In this document: in pieces, positions 16,656 through 26,054 of the stretch | How positions within the stretch are numbered: position 1 is the stretch's first letter | How the letters are laid out: each line of letters begins with the position of its first letter | From: Alkalihalobacillus sp. LMS6 | GTDB lineage: Bacteria; Bacillota; Bacilli; Bacillales; Bacillaceae_D | NCBI RefSeq assembly: GCF_024362765.1 | Contig: NZ_CP093302.1 | Span: 2,417,564 to 2,481,563 of the forward strand | Direction: 5' to 3' | DNA length: 64,000 nucleotides | Notes under the pieces: model-generated | What the model saw: the letters and a program-made list of their open reading frames with translations, nothing else | Databases searched by the model: none | Told to the model about the DNA's origin: nothing | Position numbers and translations under genes: made by a program

Positions 16656-17792
16656 TCAATTAAGAGCCGCTTTTAAAATCGATACTGCTTCATTCCACTC
16701 CTGTTCTTCTATTAAAAGTGAGGGCAAAAGTCTGGTGACGTGTTTCCCTGCTGGTAAAAGCAACAGTCCTTTCTTTTCACACGCGTCAATAACCTCTTGT
16801 GCAAGAACGGTCGTCTCAATCCCAATTAAAAACCCACTTCCTCGAATGTCTTTCACACTCGCACATGCTAAGAGCTCTTGTCGCAGCGTGTCATTAAATC
16901 GATCGGCTTTGTCTTTTATTTCTTGTAAAAATTGCGGCTGACTCATCGTTTCTAAAACCGCTTTAACAACTGCCATCGCTAACGGATTTCCTCCAAAAGT
17001 CGACCCGTGAGCACCTGCTTGAAAATGTTCTATTAGATTGGACTTACCAAGCATCGCCCCTACCGGAAATCCATTCCCAAGCCCTTTGGCTACCGTAATC
17101 ACATCAGGGTCAAGTTGATAATGCTCATATGCAAAAAATGTACCTGTTCGTCCGATGCCTGTTTGGATTTCATCAATAATGACGAGAAGGTTTTTTTCTT
17201 TTTTTAGCTTCATTATGGTGCTGGCAAATTGTTCACTTAAAATGTGCACACCGCCTTCACCTTGAACCACTTCAATCATAATCGCAGCTGTTTCAGGCTG
17301 AACCGCTAACTCAAGCGCTTCGGAATCGTTGAATGGCACGTACGTAAATGAATCGAGCATTGGACCGTACCCTTGATGAACGGCTTCCTGTCCAGTCGCC
17401 GCCATTGAACCAAGTGTGCGACCATGAAACGATTGATTCATCGTGATGATATGCGATTTTCCTGATGCTTTGCGCGCAAGCTTAATGGCTGCTTCATTTG
17501 CTTCAGCTCCACTGTTACAAAAGAACACAGCGTCACAAACACTTTTTTCGACCAGCATTTTAGCAGCTTGCTCCTGGATCTCATAATGAAAAAGGTTCGA
17601 TCCATGCCAGAGTAAGTCTGCTTGTTTGTGTAACGCTTGAACAATGGCAGGATGACCATGTCCTAAATTTGTCACGGCTATACCGGACATAAAATCCTGA
17701 TAGCATGTTCCGTCTTGACTATATACGTATGATCCTTTTCCTTGTGTTAACTGGATTTCTTTTTTCGTGTAAGTAGGAAATAAATAGCTCAT
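16656..17792 (-). CDS. argD: Acetylornithine aminotransferase
   Basis: This PLP enzyme converts N-acetylglutamate semialdehyde to N-acetylornithine. The PLP Lys is K236 in VITVAKGLGNGFP, IIDEIQTGIGRTG precedes it, and NSGAEANEAAIKLAR forms the phosphate site. Length is 378 aa. It follows argB by 15 bp. The usual G-G-G after the Lys is GNG here, a minor change. Family members sometimes also act on succinyl-diaminopimelate, but the operon fixes the arginine role. Confidence 0.94.
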   Translation of the reverse strand: MSYLFPTYTKKEIQLTQGKGSYVYSQDGTCYQDFMSGIAVTNLGHGHPAIVQALHKQADLLWHGSNLFHYEIQEQAAKMLVEKSVCDAVFFCNSGAEANEAAIKLARKASGKSHIITMNQSFHGRTLGSMAATGQEAVHQGYGPMLDSFTYVPFNDSEALELAVQPETAAIMIEVVQGEGGVHILSEQFASTIMKLKKEKNLLVIIDEIQTGIGRTGTFFAYEHYQLDPDVITVAKGLGNGFPVGAMLGKSNLIEHFQAGAHGSTFGGNPLAMAVVKAVLETMSQPQFLQEIKDKADRFNDTLRQELLACASVKDIRGSGFLIGIETTVLAQEVIDACEKKGLLLLPAGKHVTRLLPSLLIEEQEWNEAVSILKAALN

Positions 17793-17807
17793 ATTCGACT
17801 CCGTTCT

Positions 17808-18572
17808 TTATGGAACAAGTGTCCCTTTCTCAATCATTGTACCGCTGTTTAAGGTTAATTTTTCTTTTCCGCTCACGATTCGAACACAGGTTAGATGATC
17901 CGACAAACTATTTAATGCGCCTGTCACTTTTGGAATCATTCCTCCGGTAATTTCACCTTGCTCAATAAATTGATTGATTTCAATTTCATTTAATTTTGCT
18001 TTTTTTTGCTTTTGAATATAAACGCCATCAACGTCCGTTACGACGATAAACTCGTCTGCCGCTAATGCTTTTGCTATAGAAGCAGCAACAGTGTCTGCAT
18101 TAATATTGACTTCCCTTCCACATGAAGTCAGTCCAAGTGGCGCGATTACCGGAATCGCATTTTTTAACAAAATTTCTTCAATTATTTTTGTTTGAACCGA
18201 CGTAACAGCGCCAACAAATCCTAATCGTGCTTCATCGATTAGTTCTGCTTGGATACATGCATGTTTAAATCCACTTAATGAAACAGCTTCAACACCTGTT
18301 TGCTGAAGCGTCTTGACGATGCCCTTGTTCATTTGCTCAAACAATACATCTTTTACAATCGCCAGTACCTCGCCTGTTGTTTTTCGTAAACCTTGATCAA
18401 ATTCAATCGTAATCTTTGCTTTAACGAGTTGTTCATTAATAGCGGGTCCTCCACCATGCACAATAATGATTTCCTCGCCTGCCCGCTGTCGTTCAGCTAA
18501 GCCCTTGTAAAAGTCCGCACTTAACTCAGCAAGCATGCTGCCACCAATTTTAATTACTGTTCGTTTGCTCAT
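17808..18572 (-). CDS. argB: Acetylglutamate kinase
   Basis: It phosphorylates N-acetylglutamate, the second step of arginine synthesis. The amino-acid-kinase motifs VIKIGGSML and VHGGGPAINE lie at the N terminus, and NINADTVAASIAKAL and VTDVDGVY lie further on. At 254 aa it is of the short type that lacks the N-terminal arginine-sensing helix of feedback-inhibited enzymes. This fits control at the gene level through ARG boxes. It lies 12 bp after argJ. Confidence 0.95.
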   Translation of the reverse strand: MSKRTVIKIGGSMLAELSADFYKGLAERQRAGEEIIIVHGGGPAINEQLVKAKITIEFDQGLRKTTGEVLAIVKDVLFEQMNKGIVKTLQQTGVEAVSLSGFKHACIQAELIDEARLGFVGAVTSVQTKIIEEILLKNAIPVIAPLGLTSCGREVNINADTVAASIAKALAADEFIVVTDVDGVYIQKQKKAKLNEIEINQFIEQGEITGGMIPKVTGALNSLSDHLTCVRIVSGKEKLTLNSGTMIEKGTLVP

Positions 18573-18584
18573 ATTGACAACCTC

Positions 18585-19814
18585 CTAAGTACGATAACCT
18601 GCGTTAATTCGGACATAATCATAGGATAAATCGCAACCCCAAGCTTTTCCTGTTCCATCGCCGATATGTAAATTAATCGTAAGCACAATCGTCTCTTCTT
18701 CCGTCATATAAGCAGTAATGGCGGCGTCATTTGTTCCACAAGGCTCGCTTTCTACTAGTGTTGGATATGGTCCAATGGCAATATCAATTTTATTTGGCGA
18801 CATTGTACAACCGCTATACCCAATCGCACCGATAATCCTGCCCCAATTCGCGTCTTTACCGAACACAGCTGTTTTCACTAAATCTGAACCAACAATCGTC
18901 TTTGCCACTTGACCTGCTTCTTCATCCGATGCTGCGCCACTCACATTCACTTCAATTAACTTCGTCGCGCCTTCTCCGTCTCGCGCAATCATCTTTGCCA
19001 ACGACGTGGCGCATCGTTGAAATGCTTGTTTAAACGTTTCCCACTGTGGGTGTTGTTTGGATAACACTTGATGATCTACCGCTTTTGATGCAAGGGCTAG
19101 TACCATGTCATTTGTTGAACAGTCACCGTCAACAGTAATTCGATTAAATGTTTGATCTGTGACTTCACTTAATAGTTGTTGTAAAGCTGGTGCCTCTATG
19201 GTTGCATCCGTCGTCAAAAAGCCAAGCATCGTCGCCATATTTGGATGAATCATTCCTGAACCCTTTGCTACACCTGCAATGCGTACAACTTGTTCATTAA
19301 TGATCACTTCGACACAGATTTCCTTTGTTGCCGTATCTGTTGTTAAAATCGCTTCCGCAAATGCAGATGGTTGAGTATGAATAGATAATGCATCAATGCC
19401 TGCTCTTACTTTAGTCATTGGCAGGTTCTCTCCAATTACACCTGTAGAAGAAACCGCAACAAATTCATCACATACATTTATTTTTTTAGCTAGTAACTGT
19501 TGCATTTCTTTTGCATCTGCTTCTCCTTGCTTGCCTGTTACTGCATTTGCGTTGCCACTGTTAACAATGACCGCTTGTAATTGGCCGCTTTTCTTTAAAG
19601 CCTGTTTCGTCAACCTAAGTGGGGCAGCTTGAATTTGATTCAGTGTGAAAACGCCTGCCGCTTCTGCTGGACGATCACAATAGATAAGGCCAAGATCGAA
19701 TTTATTTTTCTTTAAACCGCAGTGAACGCCTGTGGTATAAAAGCCTTTTACGTCAGCAATTGAACCGTTCTCTATTACCTTTACATCCGTGTGTATTTGC
19801 TCACTAACAAACAT
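18585..19814 (-). CDS. argJ: Bifunctional glutamate N-acetyltransferase/ornithine acetyltransferase
   Basis: ArgJ recycles the acetyl group from acetylornithine to glutamate, closing the arginine cycle. The self-cleavage site is in KGSGMIHPNMATMLGF, where T195 becomes the N-terminal nucleophile of the beta chain. The oxyanion-type STG motif is in VSSTGVIGENLP. Length is 409 aa, normal. The ribosome binding site GAGGTGA lies 4 nt before the ATG. It follows argC by 13 bp. Confidence 0.95.
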   Translation of the reverse strand: MFVSEQIHTDVKVIENGSIADVKGFYTTGVHCGLKKNKFDLGLIYCDRPAEAAGVFTLNQIQAAPLRLTKQALKKSGQLQAVIVNSGNANAVTGKQGEADAKEMQQLLAKKINVCDEFVAVSSTGVIGENLPMTKVRAGIDALSIHTQPSAFAEAILTTDTATKEICVEVIINEQVVRIAGVAKGSGMIHPNMATMLGFLTTDATIEAPALQQLLSEVTDQTFNRITVDGDCSTNDMVLALASKAVDHQVLSKQHPQWETFKQAFQRCATSLAKMIARDGEGATKLIEVNVSGAASDEEAGQVAKTIVGSDLVKTAVFGKDANWGRIIGAIGYSGCTMSPNKIDIAIGPYPTLVESEPCGTNDAAITAYMTEEETIVLTINLHIGDGTGKAWGCDLSYDYVRINAGYRT

Positions 19815-19827
19815 TGTTTCACCTCAT

Positions 19828-20865
19828 TTACGGGTAAATAGGCAGCATCCCTAACCCTGTTTTTTCTTCAAAGTTATTCATAATATTGAAATTTTGTATC
19901 GCCTGACCTGCAGCTCCTTTTACCAAATTATCAATAACTGATACGAGGATAACCCGGTTTGTGCGCTCATCGTAAGCCACACCAATGTCACAATAATTGC
20001 TTCCGTACACATGCTTTGTCGCTGGAAAATCTCCAATATCTCGTATTCGAACGAATGGATCGTGTTCATATGCGCTCGTTAGACAAGTATGTAGTTGCTG
20101 AGCATCCACTCCATTTGTGCCAGTGGCATACATGGTTGCCATAATTCCCCGCGACATTGGAACTAGATGTGGTTGGAAACTAACGGTCAGTTCTTTCTCA
20201 ACCACGTCCATTAACTGTTGCTCAATTTCAGGCGTATGCTTGTGTGACGTTACGCCGTATATTTTAAAATTCTCGTTCATTTCACTAAAGTGGGTGATCG
20301 ATGAAGGGCTCTTCCCTGCACCAGACGTTCCTGTCTTGGCATCGATAATAATAGACTGAGGTTGAATGAAATCCGCTTTCAAAACGGGCAAGAGTGCCAA
20401 CAAAATAGCCGTCGGAAAACAGCCTGGGTTGGCTACGAGAGAGGCATTTTTTATTTGCTCTTTTTTCCATTCACTTAGCCCGTATACTGATTGTTCAAGT
20501 AGCTCCTTTTGCGCCGCTTCTCTTTTGTACCAAGTTTCATAGACTGCTGGAGATGCAAGCCGTAAATCTCCTGACAAATCAATAACACGCATACCTTGAT
20601 TGCGTAACCAGCCACTCCACTTACTAGAAACACCTGGAGGAGTCGCTAAAAAGACAGTATGAATGTCGTCCATCAACTCGGCTTCTTCCAACGGCCTCAA
20701 TGTATATTTATTCCCGTTTAACAAATGCGGATATTGTGAAGTCAATGGCCGACCATCATCATTTGATGTATAAAGATTAATAGATTGAATTTGAGGGTGT
20801 TCATGTAAAAACCGTAATAACTCTATGCCACCATATCCACTAGCGCCGATAATACCAACCTTCAT
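19828..20865 (-). CDS. argC: N-acetyl-gamma-glutamyl-phosphate reductase
   Basis: It reduces acetylglutamyl phosphate with NADPH to the semialdehyde. GIIGASGYGGIELLR is the nucleotide-binding motif, and C149 in ANPGCFPTA is the catalytic Cys. HxP-type residues near VTSHKHTPEIEQQ fit the catalytic His region. It is the first gene of the operon and has a strong upstream promoter overlapped by an ARG-box-like element. Confidence 0.96.
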   Translation of the reverse strand: MKVGIIGASGYGGIELLRFLHEHPQIQSINLYTSNDDGRPLTSQYPHLLNGNKYTLRPLEEAELMDDIHTVFLATPPGVSSKWSGWLRNQGMRVIDLSGDLRLASPAVYETWYKREAAQKELLEQSVYGLSEWKKEQIKNASLVANPGCFPTAILLALLPVLKADFIQPQSIIIDAKTGTSGAGKSPSSITHFSEMNENFKIYGVTSHKHTPEIEQQLMDVVEKELTVSFQPHLVPMSRGIMATMYATGTNGVDAQQLHTCLTSAYEHDPFVRIRDIGDFPATKHVYGSNYCDIGVAYDERTNRVILVSVIDNLVKGAAGQAIQNFNIMNNFEEKTGLGMLPIYP

Positions 20866-20903
20866 CCTCTCACTCCCGAAACGATTTCTCTTGATATTTA
20901 CCT

Positions 20904-20932
20904 ATTATAAATATGAATAAAAATAAATTCAA
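20904..20932 (-). promoter_or_regulatory. argC operon promoter
   Basis: On the minus strand, TTGAAT (20927-20932) and TATAAT (20904-20909) are 17 bp apart, a near-consensus sigma-A promoter. It lies about 40 bp upstream of the argC start. Confidence 0.8.
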
Positions 20933-20933
20933 C
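20912..20933 (-). promoter_or_regulatory. ARG-box-like operator of argC
   Basis: TGAAT (20914-20918) and ATTCA (20927-20931) face each other inside the promoter spacer. The left part, ATGAATAAAAAT, matches the Gram-positive ARG box well; the arms are 8 bp apart, not the standard 4. Binding of ArgR/AhrC here would block the promoter. Confidence 0.6.
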
Positions 20934-20993
20934 TGTATTTTTATTTTATTTTTACTCAAGTAATGTTTATTGAAGCATATAAGTGATGAAATC

Positions 20994-21021
20994 AAAAAAA
21001 CACCTAGCCAAAGGCTAGATG
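20994..21021 (-). terminator. Intrinsic terminator after the ctaG-SCO genes
   Basis: The minus-strand stem CATCTAGCC / GGCTAGGTG (one wobble pair) has a 3-nt loop and is followed by seven Ts. It separates the SCO gene from the argC promoter. Confidence 0.8.
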
Positions 21022-21029
21022 CTAGCTTA

Positions 21030-21629
21030 TTACATATTTTCTTGGGAGATCGTCGCGATAATATCTTCAAGCATCTCTTCCTGATTCATCTCCAGACCGT
21101 TGTATTTTCTTACAACGTGTCCTTCTGTATTCATTAAAAAGAAACTCGTAGAATGAATAATATCTTCCGGTTGCTCACCGTGTGCATAAGGAACTCGAAA
21201 CGCTTCATTTGAAAATGTTTCAAGCTCTTCAATTGAATATCCTGTTAAGAAATCCCAATTTTTATTTTCTACTCCGATGTTGTGTGCATATTGATTCAGC
21301 TGTTCCGGCGTATCCGCAATCGGGTCTGCGGTAAATGTAACAAACTGAACATTATGACCTTCTGACTCTAAATCATTTTGAAGCTGGTTCATATTTGGCA
21401 TCATCGTTAAACAAACGGTCGTACAGTTTGTGAAGGCAAAATTCGCCAGCCAATAGTCACCTTCCAAATCACTAGAGCCAACTGCTTCATTCTCTTGATT
21501 CACAAATGTAAAAGCAGGAATCGTAATGTCAGCTTCCGAGATATCAAACTCAGAATTCTGACCCATTTCATACATCCATCCACACCCTGATAGCATCAAT
21601 ACTGTGAATATCGCTCCAACTACTTTCAA
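21030..21629 (-). CDS. SCO1/SenC family lipoprotein, cytochrome oxidase copper delivery
   Basis: SCO proteins help load the CuA centre of cytochrome c oxidase. The copper ligands are visible: C69 and C73 in FTNCTTVC and H159 in IIHSTSFFL, within a thioredoxin-like fold. The N terminus is a lipoprotein signal (VLMLSGC, lipid-bearing C16), which places it on the outer face of the membrane. I prefer the TTG at 21629 because AAGGGTG lies 6 nt upstream; a GTG three codons earlier is the alternative. It follows ctaG directly, another oxidase assembly gene. Confidence 0.9.
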   Translation of the reverse strand: MKVVGAIFTVLMLSGCGWMYEMGQNSEFDISEADITIPAFTFVNQENEAVGSSDLEGDYWLANFAFTNCTTVCLTMMPNMNQLQNDLESEGHNVQFVTFTADPIADTPEQLNQYAHNIGVENKNWDFLTGYSIEELETFSNEAFRVPYAHGEQPEDIIHSTSFFLMNTEGHVVRKYNGLEMNQEEMLEDIIATISQENM

Positions 21630-21641
21630 AGAAACCACCCT

Positions 21642-22535
21642 TCACCCTTGAGATTGGGGAATATCGCTAATGGTTAATTCACCATCTTGCATTTTTTCTT
21701 TTTTCAACCATTGTTTAAAGACATAGCCAATGGCAATCCCATAAACAATTTCTTGAAATACTTTCATTAAAACACCAGCTAATTGCTGATCCGTCCGAGC
21801 ATCGAGAAACTGAAGTGCCTCAGGACTTCCGAATGCTGTAAGCAATGCTTCTGGTCCTGCTCCCCCAGGTAAGCAATACGCCATGACATTCGCCCAAATT
21901 AACGGGTCGGTGTATACAGCATACATAGCATTAGGAGCAAAAATGATGAGTGCACAAGCAGGTGTAATTAATAAACCATTTGCAAAAATATAAAAAATAC
22001 GTCGTAACTCAGGAAGCTTGTACGTGCTCGGCACAGGAGCTAAAATATACCACCACATTAGCGCCGCCGCAATAAGTAATACCCACTGATAAAGACTATG
22101 TAAGAACGGTGCTTGCATAAGCGTGTCAAACATGAGCGGAACGTGATAGAATGAAAATAGACCATTAAATAAGAGCAGTGCAACAATTGGATTCCAGATG
22201 TAACGTAGCGGTCGAAACGCCCATTTACTATTTAAAAATGCTTCATACCATTGCCTCGGAATACCGAGTAATAGCAAAGGCACTGCGATAAAATAAGCAA
22301 AAACCATTTGTAACATATGGATCGTCATCATGACGTGCCCAAATACATAAAGTGGACTTCCCCAGCCTAAATAAAGCGCTAGCAAACCACTCATGAAGAA
22401 AATCATGTTTTTCACTGTGCCAGTTTTTGTTCTTCGCACAAGTAAGCCATATAAAATGGCTATCACGACAATCGTTACAAGCAACTCTGGTGTCCATAAT
22501 GCGCGGAATCCCAAGCTTGAGGCAAACGTTTCCAT
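21642..22535 (-). CDS. ctaG: CtaG-type cytochrome c oxidase assembly membrane protein
   Basis: This polytopic membrane protein of the caa3-type CtaG family has about seven membrane segments and the family's conserved stretches GHVMMTIHMLQMVFAY and SFYHVPLMFDTLM, with His residues that may bind metal. In B. subtilis CtaG is needed for active caa3 oxidase. The ATG at 22535 has AAAGGAG 8 nt upstream; the TTG six codons earlier would precede that site. It is followed at once by the SCO gene, so the two form an oxidase assembly pair although no oxidase genes are in the window. Confidence 0.88.
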   Translation of the reverse strand: METFASSLGFRALWTPELLVTIVVIAILYGLLVRRTKTGTVKNMIFFMSGLLALYLGWGSPLYVFGHVMMTIHMLQMVFAYFIAVPLLLLGIPRQWYEAFLNSKWAFRPLRYIWNPIVALLLFNGLFSFYHVPLMFDTLMQAPFLHSLYQWVLLIAAALMWWYILAPVPSTYKLPELRRIFYIFANGLLITPACALIIFAPNAMYAVYTDPLIWANVMAYCLPGGAGPEALLTAFGSPEALQFLDARTDQQLAGVLMKVFQEIVYGIAIGYVFKQWLKKEKMQDGELTISDIPQSQG

Positions 22536-22651
22536 ATTTATTACTCCTTTCAAGCAGGATCTCTCTTACGTACTCATCATAGCACATCTATAGTTGAATC
22601 CAAATGTGCTTCCGTGTATTTTTTGTTACTAATTTAAATAAAGGAGCGCTT

Positions 22652-23461
22652 ATGAAACAAAGACATTTAATCGCCTTAGATTTAGACGGCACATTACTTC
22701 CAGAAAATCAAACGATTTCCCCGCGTACAAAAGAAGCGCTCTTAAAAGCGAAAAGAGCAGGCCATATTGTTGCTATTGCAACTGGGCGACCTTACAGAGC
22801 AAGCAAACGCTACTACGAAGAGCTAAATTTGACGTCACCTATTATTAATTTTAATGGTGCGAGTGTTCATCATCCTCTTGATAAACAATACCCGACTACA
22901 AAAGAAACCATCGATCTTAAGACAAGCCTTCACCTTATTTCGATTTGTAAAGAAGTCGGCATTGAAAATATGATGGTTGAAATGAATGACTCTTTTTATA
23001 TGATGAAAAATGAAGGGTTTTTTGCAAATTTTTTAACTGACGGCATTGAGCCCATTGCTTCAGGGTCAATAGAATCATTGTTAACAGAACCACCTACTGC
23101 TATTCTAGTTGAACCTCAAGTGGACCGCGTACAAGCATTGCGCGATACTCTCGACCAAACAAATACCGAAACAACGTTACAGCGTTGGTGGAAAAGCCAC
23201 GTATCTGTTCTTGAGATTGCCCCGAACCATGTTACGAAAGCGACCGCTTTACATGAAGTAGCAAAACATTACAACATTAACACTGAGCATATTATCGCGT
23301 TTGGCGACGAGGAAAATGACTTAGAAATGATTCAGTTTGCCGGACAAGGGATTGCAATGGGGAACGCGATTCCAGAGTTAAAAGACATTGCACATGCAGT
23401 TACCGATTCAAACGAAGAAGATGGCATTGCTGCGTATCTTGAAAAAGCCTTGACACTTTAA
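22652..23461 (+). CDS. Cof-type HAD-IIB family phosphatase
   Basis: This is a sugar-phosphate or flavin-phosphate type hydrolase of the HAD superfamily. Motif I is LDLDGTLL (D10, D12), motif II is IATGRP, and motif IV is GDEENDLEMI, with a type IIB cap between. Length is 269 aa from the ATG at 22652, which has AAGGAG 6 nt upstream. It resembles the YwpJ/YkrA group of Bacillus. Substrates cannot be read from the sequence. A GNAT gene follows 24 bp later, so they probably form one transcript. Confidence 0.88.
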   Translation: MKQRHLIALDLDGTLLPENQTISPRTKEALLKAKRAGHIVAIATGRPYRASKRYYEELNLTSPIINFNGASVHHPLDKQYPTTKETIDLKTSLHLISICKEVGIENMMVEMNDSFYMMKNEGFFANFLTDGIEPIASGSIESLLTEPPTAILVEPQVDRVQALRDTLDQTNTETTLQRWWKSHVSVLEIAPNHVTKATALHEVAKHYNINTEHIIAFGDEENDLEMIQFAGQGIAMGNAIPELKDIAHAVTDSNEEDGIAAYLEKALTL

Positions 23462-23485
23462 TTTCTATTTTTGGGAGGGGACCTC

Positions 23486-23941
23486 ATGGTTGAAATTGAT
23501 GAACTTTCAGCGGATACAACGGCTGAAACAAAACGCGAACTGACCTATCTTTTTGAAAAACAGCTTCACAACATTGCTGGTAAAAAGGCGATGATGCAAA
23601 TTGAACACCTTTTGAATGAAGCCCTTCTCCCTCAATCACAAACGTATTTCTTTATTGCACGCTACGAAGGTCAAGCAGTTGCATTTGCTTTTTTCAATAC
23701 AATGACTAGCTTTCAAAAAGGCGGACAGTACATTTGGCTCAACGAGATTTATGTTGAAGAAGAGTACCGGAACCAAGGCATCGCAAAAAAACTGTTGCTT
23801 CGGATTATTTACTGGGCTGAAACACGTAATATTAAAGGCATTGAGCTCGAAACTGGTTTAAATAATGAAGCCACAAAATCTTTATATAATTCCCTCGGTT
23901 TTTATGATGTTGTGTCCAAACGGTATTCCTTCCGTTTTTAA
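23486..23941 (+). CDS. GNAT family N-acetyltransferase
   Basis: This 151-aa protein carries the acetyl-CoA-binding motif A of the GNAT fold (EEEYRNQGIAKKLL) and a typical C-terminal NNEATKSLYNSLGFYDV. The substrate is unknown. The ATG at 23486 follows GGGAGGGG by 5 nt. It lies 24 bp downstream of the HAD phosphatase gene and is ended by a strong terminator. Confidence 0.85.
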   Translation: MVEIDELSADTTAETKRELTYLFEKQLHNIAGKKAMMQIEHLLNEALLPQSQTYFFIARYEGQAVAFAFFNTMTSFQKGGQYIWLNEIYVEEEYRNQGIAKKLLLRIIYWAETRNIKGIELETGLNNEATKSLYNSLGFYDVVSKRYSFRF

Positions 23942-23943
23942 TT

Positions 23944-23996
23944 GAAGTCATACGCCTATTTTCTTCCATAACTAGGCGTATAGCTTCTTTTTTTTT
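23944..23996 (+). terminator. Intrinsic terminator after the GNAT gene
   Basis: A long stem pairs ATACGCCTA with TAGGCGTAT, extended by GAAG/CTTC, and is followed by about ten Ts. Confidence 0.85.
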
Positions 23997-24059
23997 GCGA
24001 TTTTACATAGACTAAAGCAATCTCTCATTTAGTGCCTTTTGTAAAAGGAGTGTAAGAAT

Positions 24060-24665
24060 ATGACTGCAATTCCTTGGCCGACAGAATTTCAAGAACTTTC
24101 AATTAAAATCACAAAACGAGCGCTACATCAGTTTATAAAAAAAATGATGGCAAATGAGTATGAACTTCACTGGCGCTATGACTCAAATTTTATTTATCTT
24201 ATTATAGAATTTGAAGACTTGGTTCATGAACTTCCTTTTATCCGAAACGATCATTTTTTGACCATGACAGCCAAAAAACTTTATGTGTACGATGCTACTC
24301 TTTCTGATGTACTGGAACATTTATTGCAATCTGAAAAAGGAACAGGCATTGTGAAGCGAATGACGGAAGGCCCACATTATGTCACAACCTATGAGCACGG
24401 AGATATTGCCTCTACAGTAGAAATTGAAGGGAGTGAGCAAGGGATGGCGAATAAAAATGTACCGATGATTCAATATAAGGAAAATGGAAAATCGCTTGGC
24501 CCGAAAACGATGATTAATGTGATGAATCTAGAAATCAATTACATCCTTATGGAGCTTTTTGAGGCAATGGAAGCAAAGAATGAAGAAGCGATGGTCGAAC
24601 ATAAACATCGACTAAAAAAACTGGTAAACCGTCGCTCACAAGTAGAAAAACTGTTAAAGCTTTAG
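24060..24665 (+). CDS. Hypothetical protein, 201 aa
   Basis: I do not recognise this protein. It starts at an ATG with AAAGGAG 9 nt upstream and is flanked by terminators, so it is monocistronic. The sequence is soluble, with a mixed alpha/beta N-terminal part (about 1-115) and a long charged C-terminal helix (EINYILMELFEAMEAKNEEAM, then KLVNRRSQVEKLLKL) that may form a coiled coil or dimer. There are no Cys residues and no export signal. It precedes the SNF2 helicase operon, but nothing ties it to that operon. Confidence 0.7.
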   Translation: MTAIPWPTEFQELSIKITKRALHQFIKKMMANEYELHWRYDSNFIYLIIEFEDLVHELPFIRNDHFLTMTAKKLYVYDATLSDVLEHLLQSEKGTGIVKRMTEGPHYVTTYEHGDIASTVEIEGSEQGMANKNVPMIQYKENGKSLGPKTMINVMNLEINYILMELFEAMEAKNEEAMVEHKHRLKKLVNRRSQVEKLLKL

Positions 24666-24680
24666 CGCACTTCTATTGAT

Positions 24681-24703
24681 AGCACATCTTGTGCTTTTTT
24701 TTT
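24681..24703 (+). terminator. Intrinsic terminator
   Basis: A short stem AGCACA / TGTGCT with a 3-nt loop is followed by a long T run. It ends the preceding hypothetical gene. Confidence 0.65.
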
Positions 24704-24800
24704 GAGTTTAACGGTTTTTGCTCAAATCCTTAGCTAGACTTTTTTTTCCTCAGTAAAAAAGGTAAAATAGAGAGATACTGTTTTATCATGAGGTGAAAAA

Positions 24801-26054
24801 TTGTCTAACGCTTATCGGCGCTTGCGCACAGAAATGGAACCTTATTTAAAAGGATTGAATCGCAAACTTCGATCTTCCCGTTACCTCGCACCAGCTCAAA
24901 TCGAGTCATATGGGCTCGAGGTACGAGATCACTTACATACATTTAAAGAAGATGAACAACTCAATGGGTGCTTTATTATCATTGATTTTTTATATGGACA
25001 AGTAAAAGGAGATGGCCAGTGGGCGTCACTCGAGAGACGGTTCAATCAATTTTTTGATACTGTTACCCACCAGATGTATGAGTCGTCGTTTTCTAAATCA
25101 AAAAAATTAAAGACTCGCTTTGCTAAAACATTAGGGTCATCATTGATTGCTTCAATGGAAGACGAACACGCTCCTTACTCGAGATTGTTCTATACGTTTA
25201 TGAAAGCATTCTCTGCAGATCAAATTGATAAGCTCGATCATTATTTTCATGAGCATGATATGAAGAAAGCGTCTCGCTCATTTAGCATAACGATGAGCTA
25301 CTTCTTCTTATATATCGGAAAAGAATCCCTTGCAAAGTCGTTAATGCAGCAAGCTCAACCATTAACACCTGATGAAGCCGTTGCACACCTGTCTTTATTG
25401 ACCCATCGAGAACGATATGAGCAAGTATTATCATGGTTTGAGACATTTTTTCCTAACAAAACAGATAAGCTAGGTGTTTTGCAGGACTACTATGATCAAT
25501 CTGCCTCTTTGCATCATTCATCGTCTATTCAATATGAGACATGGGATCGTTGGTTAAAGGCCCCTTCTTTTAAACGGTTTCAGACGTTGATGAGTCATTA
25601 TTCGGAGCAACAAAAAGAACTTGTGTTAGATTATTTGCTCCCCCCTTTGGAGCGACGGCTCTTTAGTGAAGCGAATAAGCTCGTTTATGCACAGATTTTA
25701 ATTCAATACCCTGATTATGATCGTACACAGCAATATTTCTTGCAACATGAAACAAATCCACTTGATTTGCATGAGCAAAAGCAACAGTTATTAGAGCAGC
25801 TTGTACAAGAGCGACCAGCTCTTTCACTACCAGTTGTTCATCAATTTATCATTCGATTGGCAGAAAAACGCACACGAAAATATTACGTGGAAGCAGCTGA
25901 GTACGTTGAAAAACTTGCTTCTATCTATAAGCGTATAAACAAAACCGAGCGTTATCAGCAATACAAACAAGCATTATATAAACGATATCAATCGTATCGA
26001 GCGTTTATTGAGGAGTTGAAACGTCGTGAACCAATCATCCATATGGATTCATAG
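24801..26054 (+). CDS. SWIM-less YwqB-like helical partner of the SNF2 helicase
   Basis: This 417-aa protein is all helical in appearance. Its C-terminal quarter (YYVEAAEYVEKLASIYKRIN, then YKRYQSYRAFIEELKRR) resembles the C terminus of SWIM zinc-finger proteins such as YwqB, whose genes neighbour SNF2 helicases in Bacillus. It has only one Cys (in LNGCFII), so the CxCx(n)CxH zinc finger cannot be present. It starts at TTG with GAGGTGA upstream and overlaps the helicase gene by 29 bp. I infer a shared complex. Homology is judged from pattern only. Confidence 0.6.
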   Translation: MSNAYRRLRTEMEPYLKGLNRKLRSSRYLAPAQIESYGLEVRDHLHTFKEDEQLNGCFIIIDFLYGQVKGDGQWASLERRFNQFFDTVTHQMYESSFSKSKKLKTRFAKTLGSSLIASMEDEHAPYSRLFYTFMKAFSADQIDKLDHYFHEHDMKKASRSFSITMSYFFLYIGKESLAKSLMQQAQPLTPDEAVAHLSLLTHRERYEQVLSWFETFFPNKTDKLGVLQDYYDQSASLHHSSSIQYETWDRWLKAPSFKRFQTLMSHYSEQQKELVLDYLLPPLERRLFSEANKLVYAQILIQYPDYDRTQQYFLQHETNPLDLHEQKQQLLEQLVQERPALSLPVVHQFIIRLAEKRTRKYYVEAAEYVEKLASIYKRINKTERYQQYKQALYKRYQSYRAFIEELKRREPIIHMDS

